This document shows, in pieces, positions 35,344 through 43,982 of a DNA stretch of 64,000 nt (the first letter of the stretch is position 1; the number at the start of each line of letters is the position of its first letter). The position numbers and the translations under genes are program-made. Below the pieces are notes generated by a model. That model was not told the origin of the DNA and ran no database searches. It saw nothing but the letters and a program-made list of their open reading frames with translations. The stretch spans positions 62,001 through 126,000 of the forward strand of contig JAUXZO010000108.1 of assembly GCA_030692685.1 (NCBI GenBank), read 5' to 3'. Origin of the DNA: Acidovorax sp. GTDB taxonomy: Bacteria; Pseudomonadota; Gammaproteobacteria; Burkholderiales; Burkholderiaceae_C.

Positions 35344-36221
35344 GACAGCTCCTGGAGACGCATCGAAAAATCGGTCGCCTTCACATCCTTGGTCAGGGTA
35401 CCGATGGAGATGCGGTCCACGCCGGTTTCTGCCAGCGCGCGCAGGCCTTCGAGAGTGACGCCGCCGGAGATTTCCAGAATGGCACTATTTCCCGAATGCG
35501 CTGCGTTGATGCGCACCGCTTCGCGCAGCGTGGGCAAAGGCATGTTGTCGAGCAGCACCATCTTGGCCCCGGCATCAAGCGCTTCGGTCAGTTGCGCCAG
35601 CGTTTCCACCTCGATCTCGATGAACTTCGCCTGGCCCGCGACCTTTTCAGCGGCACGCAATACGGCCGTCACGCCACCGGCGGCGGCAATGTGGTTCTCT
35701 TTGATCAGCACGGCGTCGTGCAGGCCAATGCGGTGGTTGGTGCCGCCACCCACACGCACCGCATATTTTTGTGCCAGGCGCAGGCCGGGCAACGTCTTGC
35801 GCGTGTCCACGATGTGCGCGTTGGTGCCTGCCACCACATCCACATAGGTGCGGGTTTTGGTGGCCACGGCAGACATCAGCTGCAAGAAGTTGAGTGCTGT
35901 GCGCTCGGCAGAGAGCAGCGCGCGGGCGTTGCCTTCCAGCTCCAGCACCACCTGGTCGGGGGTGCAGCGCTGGCCTTCGGTCACATGCCAGGTGATCTGC
36001 ACCGTGGGGTCCAGCGCGCGCAGCGCGGCTTCGGCCCAGGGGGCGCCGCAGATCACAGCGGACTCGCGCGCCAGGATGCGGGCGCGGGCGCGGCGGGTGG
36101 GGTCGATGAGGCCAGCCGTCAGGTCACCGCTGCCCACGTCTTCGGCCAATGCGCGGGCCACGTCGGTGCGGGCCAGTTCGGCCACGTCGTTGTCTCTGGA
36201 CTGTTGGTTCGAAAGCGTCAT
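35340..36221 (-). CDS. nadC: Nicotinate-nucleotide pyrophosphorylase (quinolinate phosphoribosyltransferase)
   Basis: Converts quinolinate and PRPP to nicotinate mononucleotide. 293 residues from the ATG at 36221; an upstream in-frame frame to 36383 overlaps panB promoter DNA and is rejected. Motifs: [56 protein letters not shown], and EIEVETLAQ. It is divergent from panB. Confidence 0.96.
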   Translation of the reverse strand: MTLSNQQSRDNDVAELARTDVARALAEDVGSGDLTAGLIDPTRRARARILARESAVICGAPWAEAALRALDPTVQITWHVTEGQRCTPDQVVLELEGNARALLSAERTALNFLQLMSAVATKTRTYVDVVAGTNAHIVDTRKTLPGLRLAQKYAVRVGGGTNHRIGLHDAVLIKENHIAAAGGVTAVLRAAEKVAGQAKFIEIEVETLAQLTEALDAGAKMVLLDNMPLPTLREAVRINAAHSGNSAILEISGGVTLEGLRALAETGVDRISIGTLTKDVKATDFSMRLQELS

Positions 36222-36354
36222 GGGGGGCGAGCATAACGGCAACCCAAAGGCCACGGCGTCAGCGCAGACCGGGTTCAGCCGTGCTTGAAACCGATAAGTA
36301 CACCCAGTATTGCTCGCATAGACTCGCGGCAAATTTTTTGCCCCTACAAGCCCC

Positions 36355-37236
36355 ATGACTGCTACCAGCAACGTTTCTGCCACGCCCTACGGCACCTTGC
36401 CGCCTGCGTCGCCACTGCCCCTGCGGCGGCCCGTCAGCCTGCCGCGCCTGGCGCAAATGCGCGAGGCAGGCGAAAAGATCACCATGCTGACCGCCTACGA
36501 CGCCACCTTTGCGGCCGTGGCCGATGCGGCGGGGGTGGACTGCATTTTGGTGGGCGATTCGCTGGGCATGGTGTGCCAGGGGCTGCCCAGCACCGTGGGT
36601 GTATCGCTGGACACCATGGCCTATCACACGGCCAGCGTGGCGCGTGGTCTGCAGCGGGTGCAGGGCACCACCTGGCTGGTGGCCGACCTGCCCTACGGCA
36701 CCTATTGCGAAAGCCGCGAGCAGGCGCTGCGCAGCGCTTGCGTGCTGATGCAGGCGGGCGCGCACATGGTCAAACTGGAAGGCGGGGGCTGGACGGCGCC
36801 CACGGTGGAGTTCCTGGTGCAGCGCGGCGTGCCGGTGTGTGCCCACCTGGGCCTGACTCCGCAGACGGTGCACGCCCTGGGCGGCTACCGCGTGCAGGGC
36901 AAGACCGACGCCGCTGCCCGCACGCTGCGCAAAGAGGCGCACGAACTGCAGGACGCTGGCGCCGCCATGCTGGTGCTGGAGATGGTGCCTGCCGCCCTGG
37001 CCGCCGACCTGACGGCCGAGCTGCCGCACTGCCACACCGTCGGCATTGGGGCGGGCAACGGCACGGCGGGCCAGGTGCTGGTGTTGCACGACATGCTGGG
37101 CATGAACCTGGGAAAGATGCCGAAGTTTGTGCACAACTTCATGTTGGACGCGGGCAGCGTGCGCGGCGCCATGGAGGCGTATGTGCAGGCCGTCAAGCAA
37201 GGGCGTTTCCCAGACAACGCCGTGCACGCCTGGTAA
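36355..37236 (+). CDS. panB: 3-methyl-2-oxobutanoate hydroxymethyltransferase
   Basis: First committed step of pantothenate synthesis: hydroxymethylation of alpha-ketoisovalerate. 293 residues. Motifs: [30 protein letters not shown] (metal-site Asp), VKLEGGGW and [17 protein letters not shown]. It is followed after 48 bases by panC in the same direction. Confidence 0.96.
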   Translation: MTATSNVSATPYGTLPPASPLPLRRPVSLPRLAQMREAGEKITMLTAYDATFAAVADAAGVDCILVGDSLGMVCQGLPSTVGVSLDTMAYHTASVARGLQRVQGTTWLVADLPYGTYCESREQALRSACVLMQAGAHMVKLEGGGWTAPTVEFLVQRGVPVCAHLGLTPQTVHALGGYRVQGKTDAAARTLRKEAHELQDAGAAMLVLEMVPAALAADLTAELPHCHTVGIGAGNGTAGQVLVLHDMLGMNLGKMPKFVHNFMLDAGSVRGAMEAYVQAVKQGRFPDNAVHAW

Positions 37237-37284
37237 GAGCTGCTCAGAGCCCTCTCCGAATTTCTTTTTGACCCTTCCCGTTCC

Positions 37285-38127
37285 ATGCTGATTGCCCATT
37301 CCATTGACGACCTGCGCCAAGCACTGGCGCCCTACCGCAGCCCCGCCTTTGTGCCCACCATGGGCAATCTGCACGACGGGCACATCGCCCTGGTGCGCCA
37401 GGCCAAGCCCCTGGGCGACGTGACAGTGGCAAGCATCTTTGTGAACCGCCTGCAGTTTTTGCCCCACGAAGACTTTGACAGCTACCCGCGCACCTGGGAC
37501 GCCGACTGCGCGCAGCTGCGGGCTGCGGGTTGCGATGTGCTGTTTGCGCCGCGCGAGGGCGACCTATACCCGCAGCCGCAGACCTTCAAGGTGCACCCCG
37601 ACCCGGCCCTGGCGGACATGCTGGAGGGGCACTTTCGCCCCGGCTTTTTTGTGGGCGTGAGCACGGTGGTGATGAAGCTGTTTGCCTGTGTGCTGGGCCA
37701 GACGGGGGGCACCGCCGTGTTTGGCAAAAAGGACTACCAGCAGCTCATGGTGATCCGTCACATGGTGCGGCAGTTTGCGCTGCCCATCGACGTGGTGGCG
37801 GGCGAGACCCAGCGCGCCGCCGATGGCCTGGCGCTAAGTTCACGCAACGGCTACCTCGGCGCGGAAGAACGGCACGAGGCCGTGGCCCTGTCGCAGGCTT
37901 TGCGCCAGCTGGCCGAACGGTGGCTCCATCCATCCAGCGACCGTGCCGCGCTGGAGCCCCAGGCCCTGGACGCCCTGCGCGCCCGGGGCTGGCTGCCGGA
38001 CTACCTCACCTTGCGCCGCCGCGCCGACCTGCTGCCCGCCACGGCGGCCGATGCGGCAGGCACGCTGGTGGCACTGGGCGCAGCACGGCTGGGCAGCACG
38101 CGGTTGATTGACAACCTGGAATTCTGA
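37285..38127 (+). CDS. panC: Pantothenate synthetase
   Basis: ATP-dependent condensation of pantoate and beta-alanine. 280 residues. Adenylate-forming motifs: PTMGNLHDGH (HIGH-like), VASIFVNRLQFLPHEDFDSY, FGKKDYQQL, and ALSSRNGYL (KMSKS-like). Pan genes are paired with panB, and coaD at the right edge continues the CoA pathway. Confidence 0.96.
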   Translation: MLIAHSIDDLRQALAPYRSPAFVPTMGNLHDGHIALVRQAKPLGDVTVASIFVNRLQFLPHEDFDSYPRTWDADCAQLRAAGCDVLFAPREGDLYPQPQTFKVHPDPALADMLEGHFRPGFFVGVSTVVMKLFACVLGQTGGTAVFGKKDYQQLMVIRHMVRQFALPIDVVAGETQRAADGLALSSRNGYLGAEERHEAVALSQALRQLAERWLHPSSDRAALEPQALDALRARGWLPDYLTLRRRADLLPATAADAAGTLVALGAARLGSTRLIDNLEF

Positions 38128-38128
38128 T

Positions 38129-38256
38129 TTAGAGCAGCGAACAAAACTCTTCTGGCGTCGTTGCCGCGTCTTGTCGTACTGCCCGTACTGCCCGTACTGC
38201 CTGCGACGCAGCGCCTAGCCAGAACCGCTTCGCTGAGTTATGTTAGCCGCTCTTAC
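38129..38256. repeat. Palindromic element, family B copy 2 (after panC)
   Basis: Left TTTAGAGCAGCGAACAAAAC and inverted right end matching GTAAGAGCGGCTAACATAAC; the centre carries the tandem TGCCCGTACTGCCCGTACTG. It is related to 25363-25490 and starts directly after the panC stop. Confidence 0.75.
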
Positions 38257-38258
38257 TA

Positions 38259-38308
38259 CTATTTTAATAGCTACTAGCGCTTACTGGATAAGCGCCAGAG
38301 GCCAAAAA
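38259..38308. repeat. AGCGCTT interspersed repeat, copy 7
   Basis: AATAGCTACTAGCGCTTACT then GGATAAGCGCCAGAGGCC. The IS30-family element is inserted a few bases beyond its end. Confidence 0.85.
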
Positions 38309-38313
38309 CACTC

Positions 38314-39402
38314 GCGGATTCAAGTACGAATTGCGCGATCCTCGAGTCTAAGCGGGGTGGTCTCCAGCCCATAGAACACCTCATGCGGAGTGCGCCAGCC
38401 CAGGCATTTTCGAGGGCGGTGGTTCAGCGCGTACACAGCAGCATCCACCTGGCTTTGCGTGACCCCCGCAAGACTCATGTCCTTGGGGAAGTACTGGCGC
38501 AGCAGTCCATTGTGGTTCTCGTTCAACCCCCGTTCCCAGGAGCAGTACGGGTGTGCAAAGTACACCTTCGCTTGCAGGCACTTTGCAATGAACTCGTGGT
38601 CTGCAAACTCTTTGCCGTTGTCCAGCGTGATGGTCTTGCAGCGATCTTTGTGGGGCCGCAGCAGATCAATCATCGCTTGGCCCACCAGAGCGCTGGTGCG
38701 CCTTGGCAAGGGAGCTGCCAGGGTGTAGCGTGACTTGCGCTCCACCAGGGTGACCAGAACTCCTTGATGGCCGCACCCAATGACCGTGTCGCCCTCCCAG
38801 TCGGCGATGCGGCTTCTTTTGTCTACAACCTTGGGGCGCTGGTCGATGCGCACGCAGTTTCTCAAAGTGCCCCTGCGTTCTCGCCCACTGCCGTAGCGCT
38901 TTCTTCGCACCTTCTGGCACCTGAGGTGTTGGGCCAGACTTCCTCCTGCCGCCTTGTCTGCATACACCCGCAGGTAGAGGCTCTCCTTGCTGAGGCTGGG
39001 TCGCCCCTCCAGGTGCAGGCGGGCACTGACTTGCTCTGGCGACAAGCCCAGGCGCAAATACCGATCAGCCACATCCCAGGTTTGACCGGGGATGGTGCGT
39101 ACGTTGCCGGGGCCGCTCAGACGCGCCTTGGCTTGGCTGTGGGCTTTTGCCGGGTCATAGCCTTGCTCACAGGCATTGCGTGCCAGCTCACGATCAATGG
39201 TGCTGCGATGGCGGACAAGGTGTGCTGCTATGGCTGCAATGCTTACCCTCTGGCTGCGCAATGCGTGGATTTGGTATCGTTCTTCTCGGGTCAAGTGTGT
39301 GTAGTTCGAAGTGCTTCCTTTGCGACTGGCCGGTCAACAAGAACGCATCCTATGCATTCTTGGCCCACCCTATTGCTTGGTGCACTTCGTTCTGGAATCC
39401 GC
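38314..39402 (-). mobile_element. IS30-family insertion sequence, apparently intact
   Basis: 1089 bp. Left end GCGGATTCAAGTACGAATTG is inverted at the right end as GCGGATTCCAGAACGAAGTG (3 mismatches in 20). Both outer flanks carry the direct repeat CACTC (38309-38313 and 39403-39407), a likely target duplication. One transposase gene fills it. It inserted just beyond copy 7 of the AGCGCTT repeat and 12 bases from the stop of the hydrolase gene. Confidence 0.88.
38320..39294 (-). CDS. IS30-family transposase
   Basis: 324 residues. N-terminal helix-turn-helix (AAHLVRHRSTIDRELARNAC), then a DDE core: IADWEGDTVIGCGHQGVLVT (first Asp), TITLDNGKEFADH (second Asp) and the Glu in ERGLNENHNGLLRQYFPK. 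The frame is uninterrupted, so the element may be active. The stop codon is inside the left terminal repeat. Confidence 0.95.
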   Translation of the reverse strand: MTREERYQIHALRSQRVSIAAIAAHLVRHRSTIDRELARNACEQGYDPAKAHSQAKARLSGPGNVRTIPGQTWDVADRYLRLGLSPEQVSARLHLEGRPSLSKESLYLRVYADKAAGGSLAQHLRCQKVRRKRYGSGRERRGTLRNCVRIDQRPKVVDKRSRIADWEGDTVIGCGHQGVLVTLVERKSRYTLAAPLPRRTSALVGQAMIDLLRPHKDRCKTITLDNGKEFADHEFIAKCLQAKVYFAHPYCSWERGLNENHNGLLRQYFPKDMSLAGVTQSQVDAAVYALNHRPRKCLGWRTPHEVFYGLETTPLRLEDRAIRT

Positions 39403-39418
39403 CACTCAAAAACTCAAT

Positions 39419-40141
39419 TTAGATCCACCCACTGCGGGCCAGCCACTGCACCAGCACGCGGGTGACGGCGTCGGGCTGCTCCATGGTCAGCATGTGGCCG
39501 CAGCCCGGCAGCAGATGGTGGTCGGCGCCGGGCACCAGTGCTGCCATTTCGGCGGAGCATTCCGGCGGGGTGAGCTGGTCGGCCTCGCCACACACCACCA
39601 GCACGGGGCAGGCCACGCGGGGCAGATGCAGGCGCGCATCGGGCCGGTGAATGACGGCGCGGTTCTGGCGCACCAGGTGGGCGGCACCGGCGTCCAATAC
39701 AAAGTCCAGGTAAGCCTGCACCAGCCCGGTCCGGGTGGTGTTGTCCGGGTGAAACGCCAGCGCCACGTTGGGCTCGATCACCTCGCGCAGGCGGCCTTTT
39801 TCAAACAGTTCCATCGCCCCTTCCCGCAGGGCGCGCATGTCCGGGGTTTCGGGCCGCGCCGTGGTGCCCAGCAAGGCCAGCCCCGCCACGCGATCTGGCG
39901 CCTGGCGTGCAACTTCCATGGCCACCATACCGCCCATGGACGCCCCGGCCAGCACGAGGGGGCCTGGGTGCAACACCAACACCCGCGCGGCGAAGTCCTC
40001 AATGGTGTGCAGCGCCACGTCCTGATGGGCTGTGGTGACCTCGGGCCGCAGCGCAGCGGGCAACAGCGGCAGCATGCCGAGCCACATGCGTTCATCGGCG
40101 GCCAGGCCGGGCAAAAGCAGAAGTTGGGGTTGCAGGGGCAT
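39419..40141 (-). CDS. Alpha/beta-hydrolase
   Basis: A 240-residue alpha/beta-hydrolase fold enzyme without signal peptide. Nucleophile Ser68 in GASMGG; acid in CGEADQLTPP; catalytic His in GCGHMLTMEQP. The substrate cannot be told; it resembles esterase/lactonase-type (BioH/PcaD-like) hydrolases. The IS30 element is 12 bases beyond its stop, so the gene itself is intact. Confidence 0.88.
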   Translation of the reverse strand: MPLQPQLLLLPGLAADERMWLGMLPLLPAALRPEVTTAHQDVALHTIEDFAARVLVLHPGPLVLAGASMGGMVAMEVARQAPDRVAGLALLGTTARPETPDMRALREGAMELFEKGRLREVIEPNVALAFHPDNTTRTGLVQAYLDFVLDAGAAHLVRQNRAVIHRPDARLHLPRVACPVLVVCGEADQLTPPECSAEMAALVPGADHHLLPGCGHMLTMEQPDAVTRVLVQWLARSGWI

Positions 40142-40317
40142 GGCGGAGAGACCGTGTTGTCACCAAGATGGTGCTATGAGTGGAATGTGGGCAGGCGCTC
40201 GTCGGACTGAACAGTTTCAAAACCCGCAGCGCAGATTGTGAACAAACCATGAACAAAAAGCATAGGCCAGGGAATAGTTACCCGCGATGGCTCGGGACTT
40301 GCTAGCATGCCCGGCAT

Positions 40318-43300
40318 ATGCCCATCCACGCCGCGCTCCACCACGTCACCCATTACCAATACGACCGGCTGGTCGGCCTCGGGCCGCAAACCGTGCGATT
40401 GCGACCTGCACCCCACTGCCGCAGTACCGTGATTTCGTACTCGCTCAAGGTCGAGCCCGAGCAGCATTTCATCAACTGGCAGCAAGACCCGTTCGCCAAC
40501 TACCAGGCGCGCCTGGTGTTCCCCGAAAAGACGCGCGGTTTCAAGATCACGGTCGATCTGGTGGTCGAGATGGCGGTGTACAACCCCTTCGACTTTTTCC
40601 TGGAGCCAGACGCCGAAGAGGTTCCGTTCAACTACAGCGACGAGGTCCAGCAAGAGCTGGCGCCCTATCTGGCGGCCGACCCGATCACCCCGCTGGTTCA
40701 GGCCTACCTCGACAAGGTAGACCGCAGCCCGCAGCGCACGATTGATTTTCTGGTCAAGCTCAACCAGCAGGTGGCCAACGACATCCGCTACCTCATCCGC
40801 ATGGAGCCGGGCGTGCAAGGGCCCGAAGAGACGCTGCAAAAAGCCAGCGGCTCGTGCCGCGACTCGGGCTGGCTGCTGGTGCAACTGCTGCGCCACCTGG
40901 GGCTGGCGGCGCGGTTTGTGTCGGGCTACCTGATCCAGCTAACGCCCGACGTGAAGGCGCTCGATGGCCCCAGCGGCACCGAGGTGGACTTCACCGATCT
41001 GCACGCCTGGTGCGAGGTGTATCTGCCCGGCGCAGGCTGGATTGGCCTCGATGCCACCAGTGGCCTGATGGCGGGCGAAGGCCATATCCCGCTGGCCTGC
41101 ACGCCCCAGCCCTCGGGTGCCGCGCCCATTGAGGGCGGCGTCGACGAAGCCGAGGTGGAGTTCAGCCACGAGATGCGCGTGACGCGCATTTACGAATCGC
41201 CCCGCGTGACCAAGCCCTACACCGCCGACCAATGGCAGGCCGTGCTGGCCCTGGGCGACAAGGTCGATGCCGACCTGGTGGCGGGCGATGTGCGGCTGAC
41301 CATGGGCGGCGAACCCACTTTTGTGGCCGTGGGTGACCGCGATGCAGCGGAGTGGAACACTGACGCCCTGGGGCCGACGAAGCGCGGCTTTGCCACCGAG
41401 TTGATGCTGAAGCTGCGCGCTGAATATGGCCAGGGCGGTTTTCTGCACCTGGGCCAGGGCAAGTGGTACCCCGGCGAGCAGTTGCCGCGCTGGGCACTGT
41501 CGATCTGTTGGCGCGCCGACGGCCAGCCCGCGTGGACCAACCCCAGCCTGTTTGCCGATGAGCGGGAACCGTCGCACTACACCAGCGACGACGCCCAGCG
41601 TTTTGTGCACCACCTCACGGGCAAGCTGGGCATCACAGACCGATTCATCCGGCCTGGCTACGAGGACACCTTCTATTACCTGTGGCGCGAGCGGCGCCTG
41701 CCCGTCAACGTAGACCCGTTTGACGCACGCCTGGACGACGAGCTGGAGCGCAACCGTCTGCGCCGTGTGTTTGAGCAAAAGCTCGACACCGTGGTGGGCT
41801 ATGTGGTGCCGCTTCACGCCATCGACCCTGACGAAGCCGGCGCGCAAGCAGGCAGCCCCTGGAGCACGAGCCCGTGGTATTTCCGCGGTGACCGCATGTT
41901 CCTCACCCCAGGCGACTCGTCCATGGGGTACCGCTTGCCGCTGGATGCTTTGCCCTGGCTGAGCGCAGCCGACACCGACCAGCTCATACCCCAAGACCCG
42001 ACCGTTCCCCAAGGCCCGCTGCAGGCTGCCTCCGCTTTGCGCGCACGGTATGCCAGCGCACCGGTCGCCGCAGAGGTCAGCCACCGCGAGCTGCCTTACC
42101 TGGCAGGCGCTACCACCCCCGGCGAAGCGCGCCGTGTAGCGCAGGGCACCGCAGGCGGTGACCACGCGCGCCAGACCGGCCAGCCCGATCCTCACGCGGA
42201 TTTGCAGCCGCCCAAGCGGTTTCAATCGGCCGCCGGGTTATCCCGCACGGCCCTGTGTGTGGAGGTGCGAGACCCTCGCCGCGCCAGTGGTCCCAAGGCC
42301 GAGAAGGTGGGCGAGAAGTACAGCGTGCTGTATGTGTTCATGCCGCCGCTGAAGCGCCTGGAAGACTACCTGGACCTGCTGGCCGCCGTGGAGGCCACGG
42401 CCCACGACCTGGGCGTGAAGATTGTGCTGGAGGGCTACCCACCGCCACGCGATGTGCGCCTGAAGATTCTGCAGGTCACGCCTGATCCGGGCGTGATCGA
42501 GGTGAACATCCACCCCGCCAGCAACTGGCGCGAGCTGGTGAACCACACAGAATTTTTGTACCAGGCCGCGTGGGAGACGCGTTTGTCGGCCGAGAAGTTC
42601 ATGACCGACGGCCGCCACACCGGCACCGGGGGCGGCAACCACTTTGTGATGGGCGGCGCCACGCCTGCCGACTCGCCGTTTTTGCGCAAACCCGAGCTGC
42701 TGGCAAGCCTGCTGCTGTACTGGCACAACCACCCATCGCTGAGCTACCTGTTCAGCGGCCTGTTCATTGGCCCCACCAGCCAGGCGCCGCGTGTGGACGA
42801 GGCGCGCAACGACCAGTTGTACGAGCTGGAGATCGCGCTGCGCGAGATCGAGACCAACCGCGCGACCTACGGACAAGACATGCCGCCCTGGGTGGTAGAC
42901 CGCACGCTGCGCAACATCCTGGTGGACGTCACCGGCAACACGCACCGCAGCGAGTTCTCTATCGACAAGATGTACTCGCCCGACAGCAGCACCGGCCGCC
43001 TGGGCCTTTTGGAACTGCGGGCTTTCGAGATGCCGCCCCATGCCCACATGAGCGTGGTGCAGCAGCTGCTGCTGCGCGCCCTGATTGCGCGCTTTTGGAA
43101 GACGCCCTACCGCGCCCCGGCAGCCCGCTGGGGCACGGAGCTGCACGACCGCTGGATGCTGCCCACCTTCATTCAGCAGGACATGCGCGACGTGGTGGCC
43201 GACATGGTCGAAGCGGGCTATGCGTTCGATGCCGCGTGGTTTGCGCCGCAGTTCGAGTTCCGCTTCCCCATGGTCGGCACGGTGCAGTCGATGGGCGTCG

Positions 43301-43821
43301 AGCTGACCCTGCGCAATGCGCTGGAGCCCTGGCATGTGATGGGCGAAGAAGGCTCTGCGGGCGGTACCGTACGGTACGTGGATTCATCGCTCGAACGCAT
43401 CGAGGTGCGCGTGACGGGCCTCAATGAAAGCCGCCACGTGGTCACCGTCAACGGCCAACCGCTGCCACTGCAGACCACAGGCACCACCGGCGAGTTTGTG
43501 GCCGGTGTGCGCTACAAGGCCTGGAACCCGCCCTCAGCCCTGCACCCGACCATTGGCGCCCACGCGCCGCTGACGTTTGACATCGTCGACACCTGGATGA
43601 ACCGCTCTGTAGGTGGGTGCCAGTACCACGTGGCCCATCCGGGCGGCCTGAGTTACGACAGTTTTCCGGTCAACGCCTATGAGGCAGAAAGCCGCCGCCT
43701 GACGCGCTTCTCGCGCATGGGGCACACGCCGGGCAGGCTGGCCGTGCCCCCCGCCACCATCGATCTGCCGGGCAGCCGGGAGTTTCCGTTCACGCTGGAC
43801 TTGCGGCGCAAGATGAGGTAA
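40318..43821 (+). CDS. Transglutaminase-like domain fused to DUF2126
   Basis: A 1167-residue cytoplasmic protein. Residues 1-290 are a bacterial transglutaminase-like protein: N-terminal beta domain (HHVTHYQYDRLVGLGPQTV), then the catalytic triad Cys180 (SGSCRDSGW), His229 (DLHAWCEVY) and Asp245 (GLDATSG). From about residue 310 on it is DUF2126 (RLTMGGEPTFVAVGDRDAAE; GGGNHFVMGGATPADSPFLR; HPSLSYLFSGLFIGPTSQAP). It heads a rightward set with the ATP-grasp/alpha-E and second transglutaminase genes. Computational work on amidoligases links this set to peptide synthesis or protein tagging; the product is unknown. Confidence 0.9.
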   Translation: MPIHAALHHVTHYQYDRLVGLGPQTVRLRPAPHCRSTVISYSLKVEPEQHFINWQQDPFANYQARLVFPEKTRGFKITVDLVVEMAVYNPFDFFLEPDAEEVPFNYSDEVQQELAPYLAADPITPLVQAYLDKVDRSPQRTIDFLVKLNQQVANDIRYLIRMEPGVQGPEETLQKASGSCRDSGWLLVQLLRHLGLAARFVSGYLIQLTPDVKALDGPSGTEVDFTDLHAWCEVYLPGAGWIGLDATSGLMAGEGHIPLACTPQPSGAAPIEGGVDEAEVEFSHEMRVTRIYESPRVTKPYTADQWQAVLALGDKVDADLVAGDVRLTMGGEPTFVAVGDRDAAEWNTDALGPTKRGFATELMLKLRAEYGQGGFLHLGQGKWYPGEQLPRWALSICWRADGQPAWTNPSLFADEREPSHYTSDDAQRFVHHLTGKLGITDRFIRPGYEDTFYYLWRERRLPVNVDPFDARLDDELERNRLRRVFEQKLDTVVGYVVPLHAIDPDEAGAQAGSPWSTSPWYFRGDRMFLTPGDSSMGYRLPLDALPWLSAADTDQLIPQDPTVPQGPLQAASALRARYASAPVAAEVSHRELPYLAGATTPGEARRVAQGTAGGDHARQTGQPDPHADLQPPKRFQSAAGLSRTALCVEVRDPRRASGPKAEKVGEKYSVLYVFMPPLKRLEDYLDLLAAVEATAHDLGVKIVLEGYPPPRDVRLKILQVTPDPGVIEVNIHPASNWRELVNHTEFLYQAAWETRLSAEKFMTDGRHTGTGGGNHFVMGGATPADSPFLRKPELLASLLLYWHNHPSLSYLFSGLFIGPTSQAPRVDEARNDQLYELEIALREIETNRATYGQDMPPWVVDRTLRNILVDVTGNTHRSEFSIDKMYSPDSSTGRLGLLELRAFEMPPHAHMSVVQQLLLRALIARFWKTPYRAPAARWGTELHDRWMLPTFIQQDMRDVVADMVEAGYAFDAAWFAPQFEFRFPMVGTVQSMGVELTLRNALEPWHVMGEEGSAGGTVRYVDSSLERIEVRVTGLNESRHVVTVNGQPLPLQTTGTTGEFVAGVRYKAWNPPSALHPTIGAHAPLTFDIVDTWMNRSVGGCQYHVAHPGGLSYDSFPVNAYEAESRRLTRFSRMGHTPGRLAVPPATIDLPGSREFPFTLDLRRKMR

Positions 43822-43938
43822 CCCCCCCTGTGTCGCCTGCGGCGCCTTCCCCCTTGAAGGGGGACGACGCCCTCGCGGCGGGGCGGCCCTTGCCTGGCGT
43901 CCCGGGCCTGGGGCGCGCCGGTTTCGCCAGAGGTGGGT
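43822..43938 (+). repeat. GC-rich hairpin repeat, copy 3
   Basis: CCCCCCTGTGTCGCCTGCGG, hairpin CCCCCTTGAAGGGGG, then CGGGGCGGCCCTTGCCTGGC and GCGCGCCGGTTTCGCC, between the DUF2126 and ATP-grasp genes. Confidence 0.88.
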
Positions 43939-43982
43939 AACCCGCAGAGTCCTGGAGACTAAATGCCCGAGAATCCAGCGCA

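Noticed and set aside
38764-39465. 233-residue rightward frame inside the IS30 element
   Set aside because: Antisense to an intact transposase; no known IS30 gene lies on that strand.
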